Shown here one piece after another: positions 9,473 through 19,000 of a stretch of DNA of 64,000 nt. The DNA comes from Prorocentrum cordatum (Eukaryota > Sar > Dinophyceae > Prorocentrales > Prorocentraceae): assembly GCA_963575745.1 (NCBI GenBank), contig CAUYUJ010001370.1, forward strand, positions 88,501 through 152,500, given 5' to 3'. How positions within the stretch are numbered: the stretch's first letter is position 1; every line of letters starts with the position of its first letter. The position numbers and the translations under genes were made by a program. Below the pieces are notes generated by a model. That model saw only the letters and a list, made by a program, of their open reading frames with translations. It searched no databases and was not told the DNA's origin.

Positions 9473-12400
9473 CTACCGGCGAGTTTCCTCGCTGCTAAAG
9501 CGCACCTGCCCGCGGGTTTCCCCGCTGGCTCGGGAGGCAGGGCCGTCCTGAGACGACCTGCCCGCCCTATACGGCGTATGTTTCTTCAGCTCGTGCTTGA
9601 AGGATTGCTGGCCGGCCATTACTTGTAGGAGCAACGCGCGGTCAATGCTACCTTTGGTATGACCATCGGCAGTCATATCCCGCGTGTCACACCATTGGAC
9701 GCTTTCCACGATTCCACGTTCCATCATCTGGCGAATCCAGCTGATGTGCCCAAGCAGAGTACACTCTGTGGGCTTCTTCAGATCCTTGCTAGACAAAGAT
9801 TTGAAGACAGACTCGGCATCAATAGTCAGAGTGACTTTGATACATAGACCACCCATTTCCAATATGTTCTTCAACTGTGTGGGGGTCAATGGTCCCGAGT
9901 GTAGCTCGTGGAGCGTTACAATGGTCGGGTAGCAGTCTTCCAAGTTGTGGGCTGCTGCCAGTGTTTCCGCAGAGTAGCTCGAACGCACTTGCAGTCGATG
10001 AGACTTGCAGTATGCGTCCACCAGGTGCACGACGGGTTTCCCCGCTTGCGTGTGGCCACGCCTCAGCAGGTTAGCCCCGCGGATACCATAGCCTTTGACT
10101 TCGTCGTCTTCATCTCCGTTGAGACGACGATAGCCAGAATCGCTATGCAGGTCGACTTCTCCTGTTGGAGTCATAGCATGATACACGATCTTCTTCGGGC
10201 CTGCCTGCAATTTTCTGGTAACCGCGTTTAGTCGTCGTACCTGGATGTTTGTCGGTTCTTGGATACGTTGTAGTGAGACAACATAGACCATTAGCCATAC
10301 CTGCGTGATCAACGCATAGGCTAGAGCGCCACGAAGACTGACGAACATATCAGAAATTGTCTTCGTCGCCTTGCTTTCAGGATCAGCTCCTGTGAGTTCT
10401 GGATGTGTGATAGGACGAAGCTGTTTGATGTATTCGTCCTGGTCGAGAGTGACGCTCCCATCATCGGTCTTGTTGTACCGGACAGCACAGTTCGTGTATG
10501 TGTGCTTGTTCAGTTTGCACTTCCCAAACGTATCTTCAACACACTTGACATACTTGTCGATAGCCTCTTCCTTCCCAGTCATATTGATGTCATCAACGTG
10601 CTTGGCTGTCAAGAGGTTTGGGCTCATCTCGAATTCTTCGTCGTATGAAGTAGGCTGTAGCCCAAAGCTCCTAGTGATGGACCTGAGCTTCAGCGAGAAT
10701 GCCCTGGGAGCATCCTTCGTGCCTGTCCCCGGTTTCAGACACCGGAGACAATGCTTTGATTCGTCATATGACTCAAAGCCTGGCAGTGTGCGAAGGACAG
10801 CTGCAGATCCAGGTGGTAGTGTGAAACACACCACACGTTCTTTCTCGCCCGTTGCCGCGGCGAGCTCGCCATAGGTCAGTCCCTTCAAGAAAGCCATGTT
10901 GATGTCCAGGGAAGCGATGATCCAAGCTTTGTTGCATGCAGCAGAACTTGCGAGCAGTCTCTGGCTTGACCTCCTTGCCGTGCCAGAGAAGGTTTCGACA
11001 TCAAAGGCTTCGAGGTCCATGAAGCCACGGAGTACCAAGCGTAACCGGATCGTCCTTTCCATTTCGCCCTTTTCGTTCTTGACAAACTTCCATTTGTATA
11101 CGTAGCGTGACGTCATGATGTTAGACGCCTTGCTTAAGTCAGTCATCTGGAAGCATTTGTTGTCAAGCCACGTCTTCAGCTCTGTGTAGAGGGCTTTGGA
11201 AACTTTGACCGGATTTGCTTGGATGTCGGCCTTCGTGAGTAGATCGTCTTCCTTGACGACCACGGCACGTTTGGAGGCAGCGCTAACGTATACTCGCATA
11301 GTTGTGACGCTGCTGTCATCCAACAGTCGGTGTTGCTGCTCGGACAGGACGACTTTGGACATGTCTGCTGTGAAGCAGAGCTCGATATACTTCCCGTGCT
11401 CATCGGAGTCCAGATCATATTTGCTATCCGGTTCCGTGGAGCATAAAGGAACGTAGTAAGAAGTGTCCATGTCGTATCCTGGCGGGTGACCCCGCTCCGG
11501 CAAGTGGCCTTGCACATCTTCACAGGTCGTAGAGACTAATACACACTGTGTGTCTGTCATGTATGTAGGAACTGTATGCATGACTTCCTCTGTGTCAGCT
11601 TCAAGGAGTGTTCTGTCATCCATCAGTTCAGCATACCACGACTTCAAGACAAAAGCATCCAGATCTTCTTCTGTCTCCTCTATGATGGTCGGGAGCCGAC
11701 CATCGTTGTCCGTAGGAGGCTCCTCAGGAGCAGCTGCTGGAGGTGATTCGCTTGGTGGTGGACCATCAGCGAGTTCCTCAAACTTAGTGAGATCTTGGTC
11801 AAACCCAGCAGACGGCTTCCTGGATTTAAGACACTGGATGATGCGTGAGTGTGTAGATCCTGTGATGTCATAGATGTTCAAGGCAGTGCCATCAGCTTCA
11901 TAGTAATGAAACCCAGGGGTCACATCGTTATCATAGTGCACTAGTGTACAGCTGTCTGCATAGGGTGCGGCAGGCAGCTTCGTCAGGCTCTTGGCGAGTC
12001 GTACAGCAACAACGTTTTCAATACGAAAGTAGTTGCGTATGAGGTACTGAAGAGCCAAGTGCACCTTAGGTGAAAGTCGGCTCGCAGCAGTCATCTGCAG
12101 CCGACCCTGTTTCGTTGGTAGATATCCGAAAGTCATGGCGGGTTTCCCCGCTGGCAGACCGGCAATAAAGGCCAATACTGTTCGAAGGGCCGTATTGTCC
12201 GATCCTATCTCGCGGACCATAAGTGCTTCGATGTACAGTGTGTGTCGTGTGTCAGGATACTGTACTCGTACTTCGCGATTGCCGACCTTCACGATGACCT
12301 GGCCTCGGTCAGGTTCGTTGCGGATGACCGGGTATGGACCACTCCATCCACCCCAGTCGTCTTTCGTGGTGGTCGGGCGATGATAGTCCACGAGATCTCC

Positions 12401-15400
12401 CTCTTTATAGTGAAATTCACCCGTAGCAGTAGTCTTTGTACGGAGAGCCCTGTTCGTCTTGGCAACCGCAGTGGCCTGCGTGATTGCCTCCAGACTAACC
12501 CTCCTGATTGTTTCCTCCCTTGAGTGATCTGATGATTCAGTGGGCTGATCATGATCCAAGACAGGGAAATCAGGAAGCATAGCTGGTTGTCTGCCATACA
12601 GCGCATTGTACGGAGACACTTCATTGTAGAAGGTAAATGCGTTGCTGGCAAACAAGGCTTCATGTAAGAGACGAGTGAAATTGAGAGGGATATTTAATCT
12701 ATTCAATTCTTCTCCCATCACGTGTAGGAGGTGTCGCAGGATGCCGTTCCTAGCTTCGATAGTTGTAGCGTGTTGGCCACGCGCTCGAATACGAAGCTCT
12801 GTTCCCTTAGCCTTAAGGATGGCCTTTGCTGTATCATTATTCAGTGCTCCTTCCCCATCGGAGTATAAGATTTTAGCAGGGCCATGCTGCATCCAAGTCG
12901 TATGATAGGCATCGAGAACAGTATGCATGGCTTTATCAGGAATCTCTGTGCCAGCTGCCCAGCGAATACAACGGTCGATGATGTGAAAAACAATATGTTC
13001 CTGTTTATAAAAGAAAAGATCACATTCGACTTCCTCGTTGAAACGTCCTGGCAGTGACACAGAAGGCATCACCGTGTTGCCTGGTTTGTCCCAGGCTCGA
13101 CATTCTCTACACGAGTCACAAATGCCTTTGATCAGACTCAAACGGGTTTCACCCAGACCAACCTTGGTTAGAATCATCCGCATTTTTGGCTCCTTGGCAT
13201 GAAACCATCTCAGGTGGAGTTTGCGGAGTTCTCGCTGCACTACAGCTGGGTCGAAGCTGCGCAGGTTTTGGAGGCTGAGCTGAACGTCGAAGCGAGTCCA
13301 ATCAGGGAGCCTTGGCCTTGGCCTCGGCTCTGCTTGAGGCTGCGGCGGTGGTGGAGGATCTCCTCCCTCCATGCGTCCGCGCCTTGCTGCAACTTGTGGC
13401 AGTCTACGGTGGTCGTCAGAGCTGCCAGCGCCACTGTTGCCACCATTAGCCCCGTCGGCTCTGGTGATGTCATGGCTGCTGGCGCCTGCGGTTGGATCGC
13501 CCTCACCAGGCCGTGGCGGCCTAGGCGCGCGTATGCGCGCTCTCGCGGCCGGCGCCGCTTTTGCGGCTGGCGCCGCTTCTGCGGCTGGAGCCGCTTCCGC
13601 GGCTGGCGCCGCAGGGGCGGCTTGTCCCGCCGGGCGCGGCTGGCCAAAGTTATCTGGCAGCTTCCATTTTTCGGCGAATCTGCATTGGCCAGATATCTTG
13701 GCGTGGTGAGGATTGCTCTTCTGATATTCCTTCTTACAGCTTGGACAGTCCCAGTAATACGGTTCAACATCATACCACCGACACATCTTCGGATCCCTAC
13801 TGTGCTTTGGTGATTGCTTGTAGTTGTTGTCCACACAGCCAGGGCACCCAAGACCGCCAGGTGGTGGTCGACAGATTTCTCCGTTTGGGTGTCTCCGGAT
13901 TGTTGGGTCGTCCAAGTCGTAGCCAGCACTGTTTGTTACGAACGCATAGCTGCGTTCACGATTCGCGAATGGATCGCGACCGTAAGCAAACAGGTCTTTG
14001 GCGATTTGCACCGCATCAACGATCAGTGACTGCATTCTGTAGGTATACTGTGCCGCCCTTGCTAGCTCTTTGTTACAAGCATTGGCGTGCACATGATTTC
14101 CTGGACAACGCTTGCCTCTGAAAGGTGCCAACAACTCTTCTTTATTTGCCATTATCTGTGTTGGCTTGCGGATGTATTGTCCAAATGAATCTTTAAGACC
14201 AGTCGTGCACTGATCAATGATTGTTTGGCAAGTGACCTTGCGTTGTGCCAGGTCTTTCCATGGCTGGATCTCATCCACCCACGTGCCCATTGGTTGTTCC
14301 CTGAGAAAGAAACGTCTTAGGTCGTCTTGCAATAGAGCAACTGTTCCACAGAACGTGATGTGAGGCAGGTCCTCTTTGTGGTGTTTAAGCCACGTATCAT
14401 GATTGACCTGTGCGTTGAAGTAGGAAGGGAGTCCAGTAGTTCTGCAACTTGGCTGCAGAATCGTGATCTTGACAAAGCAAGTCTTGAGGTAGTGGAGGAC
14501 TGCTCTTTGTACTTCCGAGTTTCCAAGGTCAACCATAGATATCTTGTCAAGGTTCCCGCCTGACGAGAGTCCCCTCTTGAAGGCTAATATGGATATACCA
14601 CCCTTGCCCCCACATAATTCAAGCATGTCCACTTGATTGTTTCTGCCGTAGCATAATGACTGGACTATCGAGAAGACATCAGCATGTGAGTCAGCGGGTT
14701 GCCCCGCCGGTAACATCATGAAGATGTCCTCTGATTCGCTGTCCGAGTCCGAGTCGTCAAGAGGAACGTCGTTGAAATATGTGGAGCAGTCAAGCCCTTT
14801 GAGGTCCTCTCCACAGTCGTCGTTACCGTCTTCCACTTTCTTCGGGACTTTCTTCGGTTTGATGCCGGCTTCTTTGTCAGCTTTCTGCTTTTCTTTCTGT
14901 TTTATCCTGGCATCAGTGGGCAATGCAGTTTCCGCGGAGAGATCCGCTGCGGAGGAATCCGCTGTAAAATCAGGGAATGGCGGAATTTCAGGAAGGTTGT
15001 TGGTGGGTCGCGTTTGGCAGCGCTCAATCGAAGGGGGAGGAGATCGATCGCCATCAACGATCGTTACACGCTTTGGGCGTGGCCTTCGCGACTCACCATT
15101 GCCATGAAGAACTGGAGCCGGAGGCTCCCAGTAAAGCCGAGTACTGATGTTTGTAACCCCATCAGGTAATGGAGCTACATAATTGTACCCAGTTGGCTGA
15201 TCCTGGATTCTAATGTCTTGAACGATCTTGTTCGTGTCCAGGTCGGTCGTGACCCTACGAACCACATGGTCCCATTGAGGGCCCTTCTGTGGACATTGAA
15301 CGTAGTGTCTGACCTTTTTGTCAACGCGTGTACACACACTGAGGTGTACCGCACTCCGCTCATTCCTGATCATGTTGGCTTTATCGAGTTGATCAAGGAA

Positions 15401-15871
15401 GCGTGCAATAATAATAGCCAAAGTTTTATACCGAAACTCGGCACGTTGCTGATCTTGGCCATACCAATCCAAATCATGCTCCCTGTGTGATCCACAAGTA
15501 CATTTCCATAAGTTTATCGGTATATGAGGACAAGATGTAGCAACTTGTATATAAGAACCACTGGGATGTTTACTGGATCGGTCAAACTTAATACCGAAAT
15601 GACAGAGTCTGATTCGTATAACGCTTAGCTTCAAATCTTCGATAACATCTTTGATCGGACCCTGTTTCCAGAAATACCCGGGTGGCCCCAGGATAACTAT
15701 CTGCATTCTCAGAGCACGCGCTTTGATCAGGAGATTTTGTATACGTTGATAATGTGGTCCCGCCCTCTTTCCTGGAGTACGCACGTACCAATCAGAGGGT
15801 GTGGCCACCCACAACATATTGTAGTCTCCTGCCAACAAATTTCCCAAATACTGTGTTCCAGTTGAAGTCAT
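9473..15871 (-). CDS. Copia pol: methyltransferase-like, integrase, reverse transcriptase, RNase H (2132 aa)
   Basis: The order of domains is: a Cys/His-containing domain (about 1-160); a Rossmann-like domain with LELCGGKGG (about 417-426) and LQPSC (about 470), resembling a cytosine methyltransferase-like fold whose PPC motif has become PSC; a second Cys-rich segment (near 680); Ala-Pro linkers; and integrase with D951, D1005 and E1039 after an H/C-rich zinc region. Copia-type reverse transcriptase has D1656 in SLDINMAF and D1760-D1761 in HVDDINM. Copia RNase H has Asp in DLHSDSG, Glu in SYSAET, Asp in TIDAES and the terminal WCDTRDMTADGHTKG block. The frame is also open upstream of this ATG back to the TGA at 16073-16075, and that 67-codon extension reads like part of the first domain. 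The true N-terminus is therefore probably a readthrough product. No frameshift or premature stop was seen. Confidence 0.95.
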   Translation of the reverse strand: MTSTGTQYLGNLLAGDYNMLWVATPSDWYVRTPGKRAGPHYQRIQNLLIKARALRMQIVILGPPGYFWKQGPIKDVIEDLKLSVIRIRLCHFGIKFDRSSKHPSGSYIQVATSCPHIPINLWKCTCGSHREHDLDWYGQDQQRAEFRYKTLAIIIARFLDQLDKANMIRNERSAVHLSVCTRVDKKVRHYVQCPQKGPQWDHVVRRVTTDLDTNKIVQDIRIQDQPTGYNYVAPLPDGVTNISTRLYWEPPAPVLHGNGESRRPRPKRVTIVDGDRSPPPSIERCQTRPTNNLPEIPPFPDFTADSSAADLSAETALPTDARIKQKEKQKADKEAGIKPKKVPKKVEDGNDDCGEDLKGLDCSTYFNDVPLDDSDSDSESEDIFMMLPAGQPADSHADVFSIVQSLCYGRNNQVDMLELCGGKGGISILAFKRGLSSGGNLDKISMVDLGNSEVQRAVLHYLKTCFVKITILQPSCRTTGLPSYFNAQVNHDTWLKHHKEDLPHITFCGTVALLQDDLRRFFLREQPMGTWVDEIQPWKDLAQRKVTCQTIIDQCTTGLKDSFGQYIRKPTQIMANKEELLAPFRGKRCPGNHVHANACNKELARAAQYTYRMQSLIVDAVQIAKDLFAYGRDPFANRERSYAFVTNSAGYDLDDPTIRRHPNGEICRPPPGGLGCPGCVDNNYKQSPKHSRDPKMCRWYDVEPYYWDCPSCKKEYQKSNPHHAKISGQCRFAEKWKLPDNFGQPRPAGQAAPAAPAAEAAPAAEAAPAAKAAPAARARIRAPRPPRPGEGDPTAGASSHDITRADGANGGNSGAGSSDDHRRLPQVAARRGRMEGGDPPPPPQPQAEPRPRPRLPDWTRFDVQLSLQNLRSFDPAVVQRELRKLHLRWFHAKEPKMRMILTKVGLGETRLSLIKGICDSCRECRAWDKPGNTVMPSVSLPGRFNEEVECDLFFYKQEHIVFHIIDRCIRWAAGTEIPDKAMHTVLDAYHTTWMQHGPAKILYSDGEGALNNDTAKAILKAKGTELRIRARGQHATTIEARNGILRHLLHVMGEELNRLNIPLNFTRLLHEALFASNAFTFYNEVSPYNALYGRQPAMLPDFPVLDHDQPTESSDHSREETIRRVSLEAITQATAVAKTNRALRTKTTATGEFHYKEGDLVDYHRPTTTKDDWGGWSGPYPVIRNEPDRGQVIVKVGNREVRVQYPDTRHTLYIEALMVREIGSDNTALRTVLAFIAGLPAGKPAMTFGYLPTKQGRLQMTAASRLSPKVHLALQYLIRNYFRIENVVAVRLAKSLTKLPAAPYADSCTLVHYDNDVTPGFHYYEADGTALNIYDITGSTHSRIIQCLKSRKPSAGFDQDLTKFEELADGPPPSESPPAAAPEEPPTDNDGRLPTIIEETEEDLDAFVLKSWYAELMDDRTLLEADTEEVMHTVPTYMTDTQCVLVSTTCEDVQGHLPERGHPPGYDMDTSYYVPLCSTEPDSKYDLDSDEHGKYIELCFTADMSKVVLSEQQHRLLDDSSVTTMRVYVSAASKRAVVVKEDDLLTKADIQANPVKVSKALYTELKTWLDNKCFQMTDLSKASNIMTSRYVYKWKFVKNEKGEMERTIRLRLVLRGFMDLEAFDVETFSGTARRSSQRLLASSAACNKAWIIASLDINMAFLKGLTYGELAAATGEKERVVCFTLPPGSAAVLRTLPGFESYDESKHCLRCLKPGTGTKDAPRAFSLKLRSITRSFGLQPTSYDEEFEMSPNLLTAKHVDDINMTGKEEAIDKYVKCVEDTFGKCKLNKHTYTNCAVRYNKTDDGSVTLDQDEYIKQLRPITHPELTGADPESKATKTISDMFVSLRGALAYALITQVWLMVYVVSLQRIQEPTNIQVRRLNAVTRKLQAGPKKIVYHAMTPTGEVDLHSDSGYRRLNGDEDDEVKGYGIRGANLLRRGHTQAGKPVVHLVDAYCKSHRLQVRSSYSAETLAAAHNLEDCYPTIVTLHELHSGPLTPTQLKNILEMGGLCIKVTLTIDAESVFKSLSSKDLKKPTECTLLGHISWIRQMMERGIVESVQWCDTRDMTADGHTKGSIDRALLLQVMAGQQSFKHELKKHTPYRAGRSSQDGPASRASGETRGQVRFSSEETRR

Positions 15872-16036
15872 TACCTCATTATGGGTAATCCGGTCGCATA
15901 TATATCCACGGGTTCGGAGTTCAGCGCAAGCTGTGCGAATATCTTCGATGACGAGGCATTTTGAATGATATTTTTCTTCTCGGGCCTCAGCGCGGCCAAC
16001 GTATGTCGCGAGGAGGCCGGTATTCGGCTTCTCTTC

Positions 16037-16075
16037 GCAAGCGAGCGCCGCCGGCGCGCCCGCCTGCCCCCGTCA
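16037..16075 (-). promoter_or_regulatory. Candidate stop-codon readthrough signal: TGA-CGG plus 12-bp stem-loop
   Basis: The first frame ends in TGA (16075-16073) followed by CGG. Five bases after the stop, GCAGGCGGGCGC (16067-16056) can pair with GCGCTCGCTTGC (16048-16037), giving 12 pairs including two G-U around a 7-nt loop. The downstream frame is in the same phase and has no stop for 2199 codons. UGA followed by CGG or CUA with a nearby 3' structure is a known class of translational readthrough signal in RNA viruses. Readthrough would give a product of about 5277 residues. Whether it happens here is inferred. Confidence 0.6.
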
Positions 16076-19000
16076 GAGGGGCATGCTGTTAGCGGATGGC
16101 TCCGCAGGAGTCACTGGTGCGGCTACGCTCACAGTCTCCACGCGGGTTGGCCCCGCAGAGTCCGACGAACCTCCGCCCGTGCAGCTTGGTGGTGGTGGCG
16201 GTGTCGCGGGTGACCCCGCTTGGTTCTCAGGCGTCCACTTATTCACCGCCTCCTGGACTGCCCAGAATATCTTAGACTTCAGGGCATCCTTCATGTGTGG
16301 CCAGGTCCCTTCAGGACACTGTTGGCCTTCCCACCAGCTGTTCAGCGTCCTGTCCACGATCGCACGGGTCGTGTCTTCCAGGAGCTGCTTGTCGAGATAC
16401 GGCTCGACAATGTAAGCATCAGTCGTAACGGTCAGGGACTGTCCCATTGCGGGTTGCCCCGCTGTGGTCTCGGCGGGTGGCCCCGCACTGATCCCGGCGG
16501 GTGACCCCGCATTGACGGAGTCCTCGTCGTTCTCCGTCTCGGTGTAGCCATCACGACTACTGCGGATTGTAAAGGTGTTCGTGACCGTCTGGCTTTTAGC
16601 CCCGTCATACAACCCGCATGGAATGGCTAGATGTCCTGAGGGGGTTTTCTTCGCCCTCAGGACCTTGGCGCCCTTCCCCAGCTTAAGAGTATAATCTCCG
16701 CTGGGGAAGATAACCTTCTGGAAGCCTGGCTTCAGCACGATGATTGTGTCACGTGCTTCCATGGCGCCCAGGCCCCAGATGGCTGGGAGGTTTGCACCTG
16801 AGCCCTCTGCGATGTTGGAAGCATACTCCTCGATGCGGGGGCTTGCCTCATTGGCGTATTGCACCCCGATCTTGAAGTTGCCCATTTTCCGACAGATCGC
16901 AGCACCCTCACCGACACCGTTGATGTAGAGGGTTTTGCTCAGTGTGCATATGGCCGGTCTGTGATTGTACCTGGCCATAACCTCCTGGAAGGTTCGTGCT
17001 GTATTAGCTCCGATGATGTTCACGTTGGAGCCAATGTCTAGCATGAACGATATGCAGGGCATTCCGTCTTCGTCGGGGAAGAATGTCCCTGTCCGCGCCG
17101 CCAGAGCCATCGTACCATGGTCATCAGGATGGTACGTAATCTGTGAACCGAGCATGCCTTTCAGTAGGCGTTGTTCCAGCACCCACTGGCTCATTGTTAG
17201 CTCGGTGCACCATATTTGCTCATATTGGCGGCGCTCCTCCACGGTAATTGGTTCCTGTTCGAGAACCCAATAATTCGCAGAGAGTGTGGAGGTCCACTCA
17301 CCTCCTGGCGGAAGCGTATCCGTGACGTCACGTGTGTAGGTCAGCCCTTCCGTGTTGATCATGAAGGTATTGTGGAATTGGGCTGCCTCCGCGCTCTCAG
17401 CACTGGCCCGGCTTCTAGCGCTTACCGGACTCTCTACACGTGAGGTTCTGGATCCGCCTCCGCTCCTGCCACTCCGCCTAATATTGGCCTCCATTGCCCT
17501 CAGGAATCCCGGATTCGGAGGTCCATTTGCGGGTGACCCCGCTTTGGCGGCAGGAGCCGCTTCGGCGGGTGGCCCCGCTGTGGCGGCGGGAGTCGCTTCG
17601 GCGGGTGACCCCGCTGCTGGGGGCCCCTGTGCTCGAAGCGTAGGCAGGATCGGCATCTGGATGCCTTGCTCTGGCGCTGCGGCTCGAGCCTCTAGCGCCT
17701 CCACTGCTTCCCGCAGCCGACGCAGTTCCCGAGCATCCACCACGTATCTTTCCTGCTGGCGCGCCTGTTCCGACTCAGCGTCGCGCTGTCCAGCATGCGG
17801 AAAGTGTGCTGTGATTATGCCCGGCCCACGACATACAGCGCAGGGTGCCTCGTTTGGCGCACCTGGTCGCTGATTGCGGACGTGCTGCTGTGCAACACGA
17901 TCCCAGCATATATCGTGGAAGAAGTGCCCACACGCCAGTCTCCACACCGTGGTGCCCATCTCGTAGGGGTCCATACAGATTGGGCACTGTGTGAAGTTGT
18001 AGTCTGAAATGACTGGAGTAGGCACGTCAGGGCGTGTCCGAGCCTGACGCTCGAAGGTAGTTTCGCCCTCCCGATATGGCGTCGGTGGTGGTAGTCTATC
18101 TGTCTGTTCAGCGGGTGGCCACGCGCCTGCGGGTGTCCCCGCTTGGTTATCACGCTCGATCCTTCTCTGGATCGCGCGCTGTTGGCGCAGCCTAGCGTTG
18201 TCCCGAGCCTGCTGCCTAGATGCCAGTATCGCTTGCTGCGTGTTGTGCACGTCGCGAATGTAATCTGGCATGCTGCCCAGAGCGGCTGGCACCGCGAGAC
18301 CAGCTGGCTGAACTACGGTCTCGGGGTCCGTCGGCGTGGGCATGTAGGCGTAGTGCGGCATAGACTGCGCATCGACTGCTCGTGTATACTGCAAACGAAA
18401 CATCTCATTGGCCAGATTTCGAGTGTATTCGTTTGCAGGTGGCCCCGCAATCATAGGAGTGTTATTCACCTGCGCGTAGTACTCCGGGTACATCGGCGCA
18501 TCCATGGCCGGTGCCTCTGCTGGTCCATGATTATCCCATCCATATATCGGGTGTGATGCTATTCCTGGAATAAATACCTGTCGATATGGATTCGTGGGAT
18601 CAGCATTTGGAGCGTCGTCAGAAGTCCAGCTCCAGAGAGGCCGAAAGTCGCCATGGTTCGTAACATCTATGTTGCGGTTCCGCAACAGGCTGGGCACTCT
18701 ATCAGCTTGTTGCTGCAAAAAGGTAGCCTGTGCTCTCAAATTGGCTGCCCGACGTTCGTAGTCTGAACCTTGCTGTCCGTCAGCGGGTGGCCCCGCGTGT
18801 GCGGATGGCTCCGCAGGCGTTCGCTCGGCGAGTGTCCCCGCAGCCACTCCTCCTTCACTACCCCTCGGAGTGCCAAAGGGAGTGGTCGCCTGGAGTGCTG
18901 CTGCGAGCGCCGGATTACCGCGAATCGCCTGGAGTCGTTGCCACAGGCTGTTTTCACTCGTTTCAAACGGCGGAGTCCGAAACGGCGAGCCACCATCTGA

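Noticed and set aside
13240-13929. 229-codon minus-strand ORF inside copia pol
   Set aside because: Shadow of the pol frame; its basic, repetitive composition reflects the Ala-rich linker in another phase.
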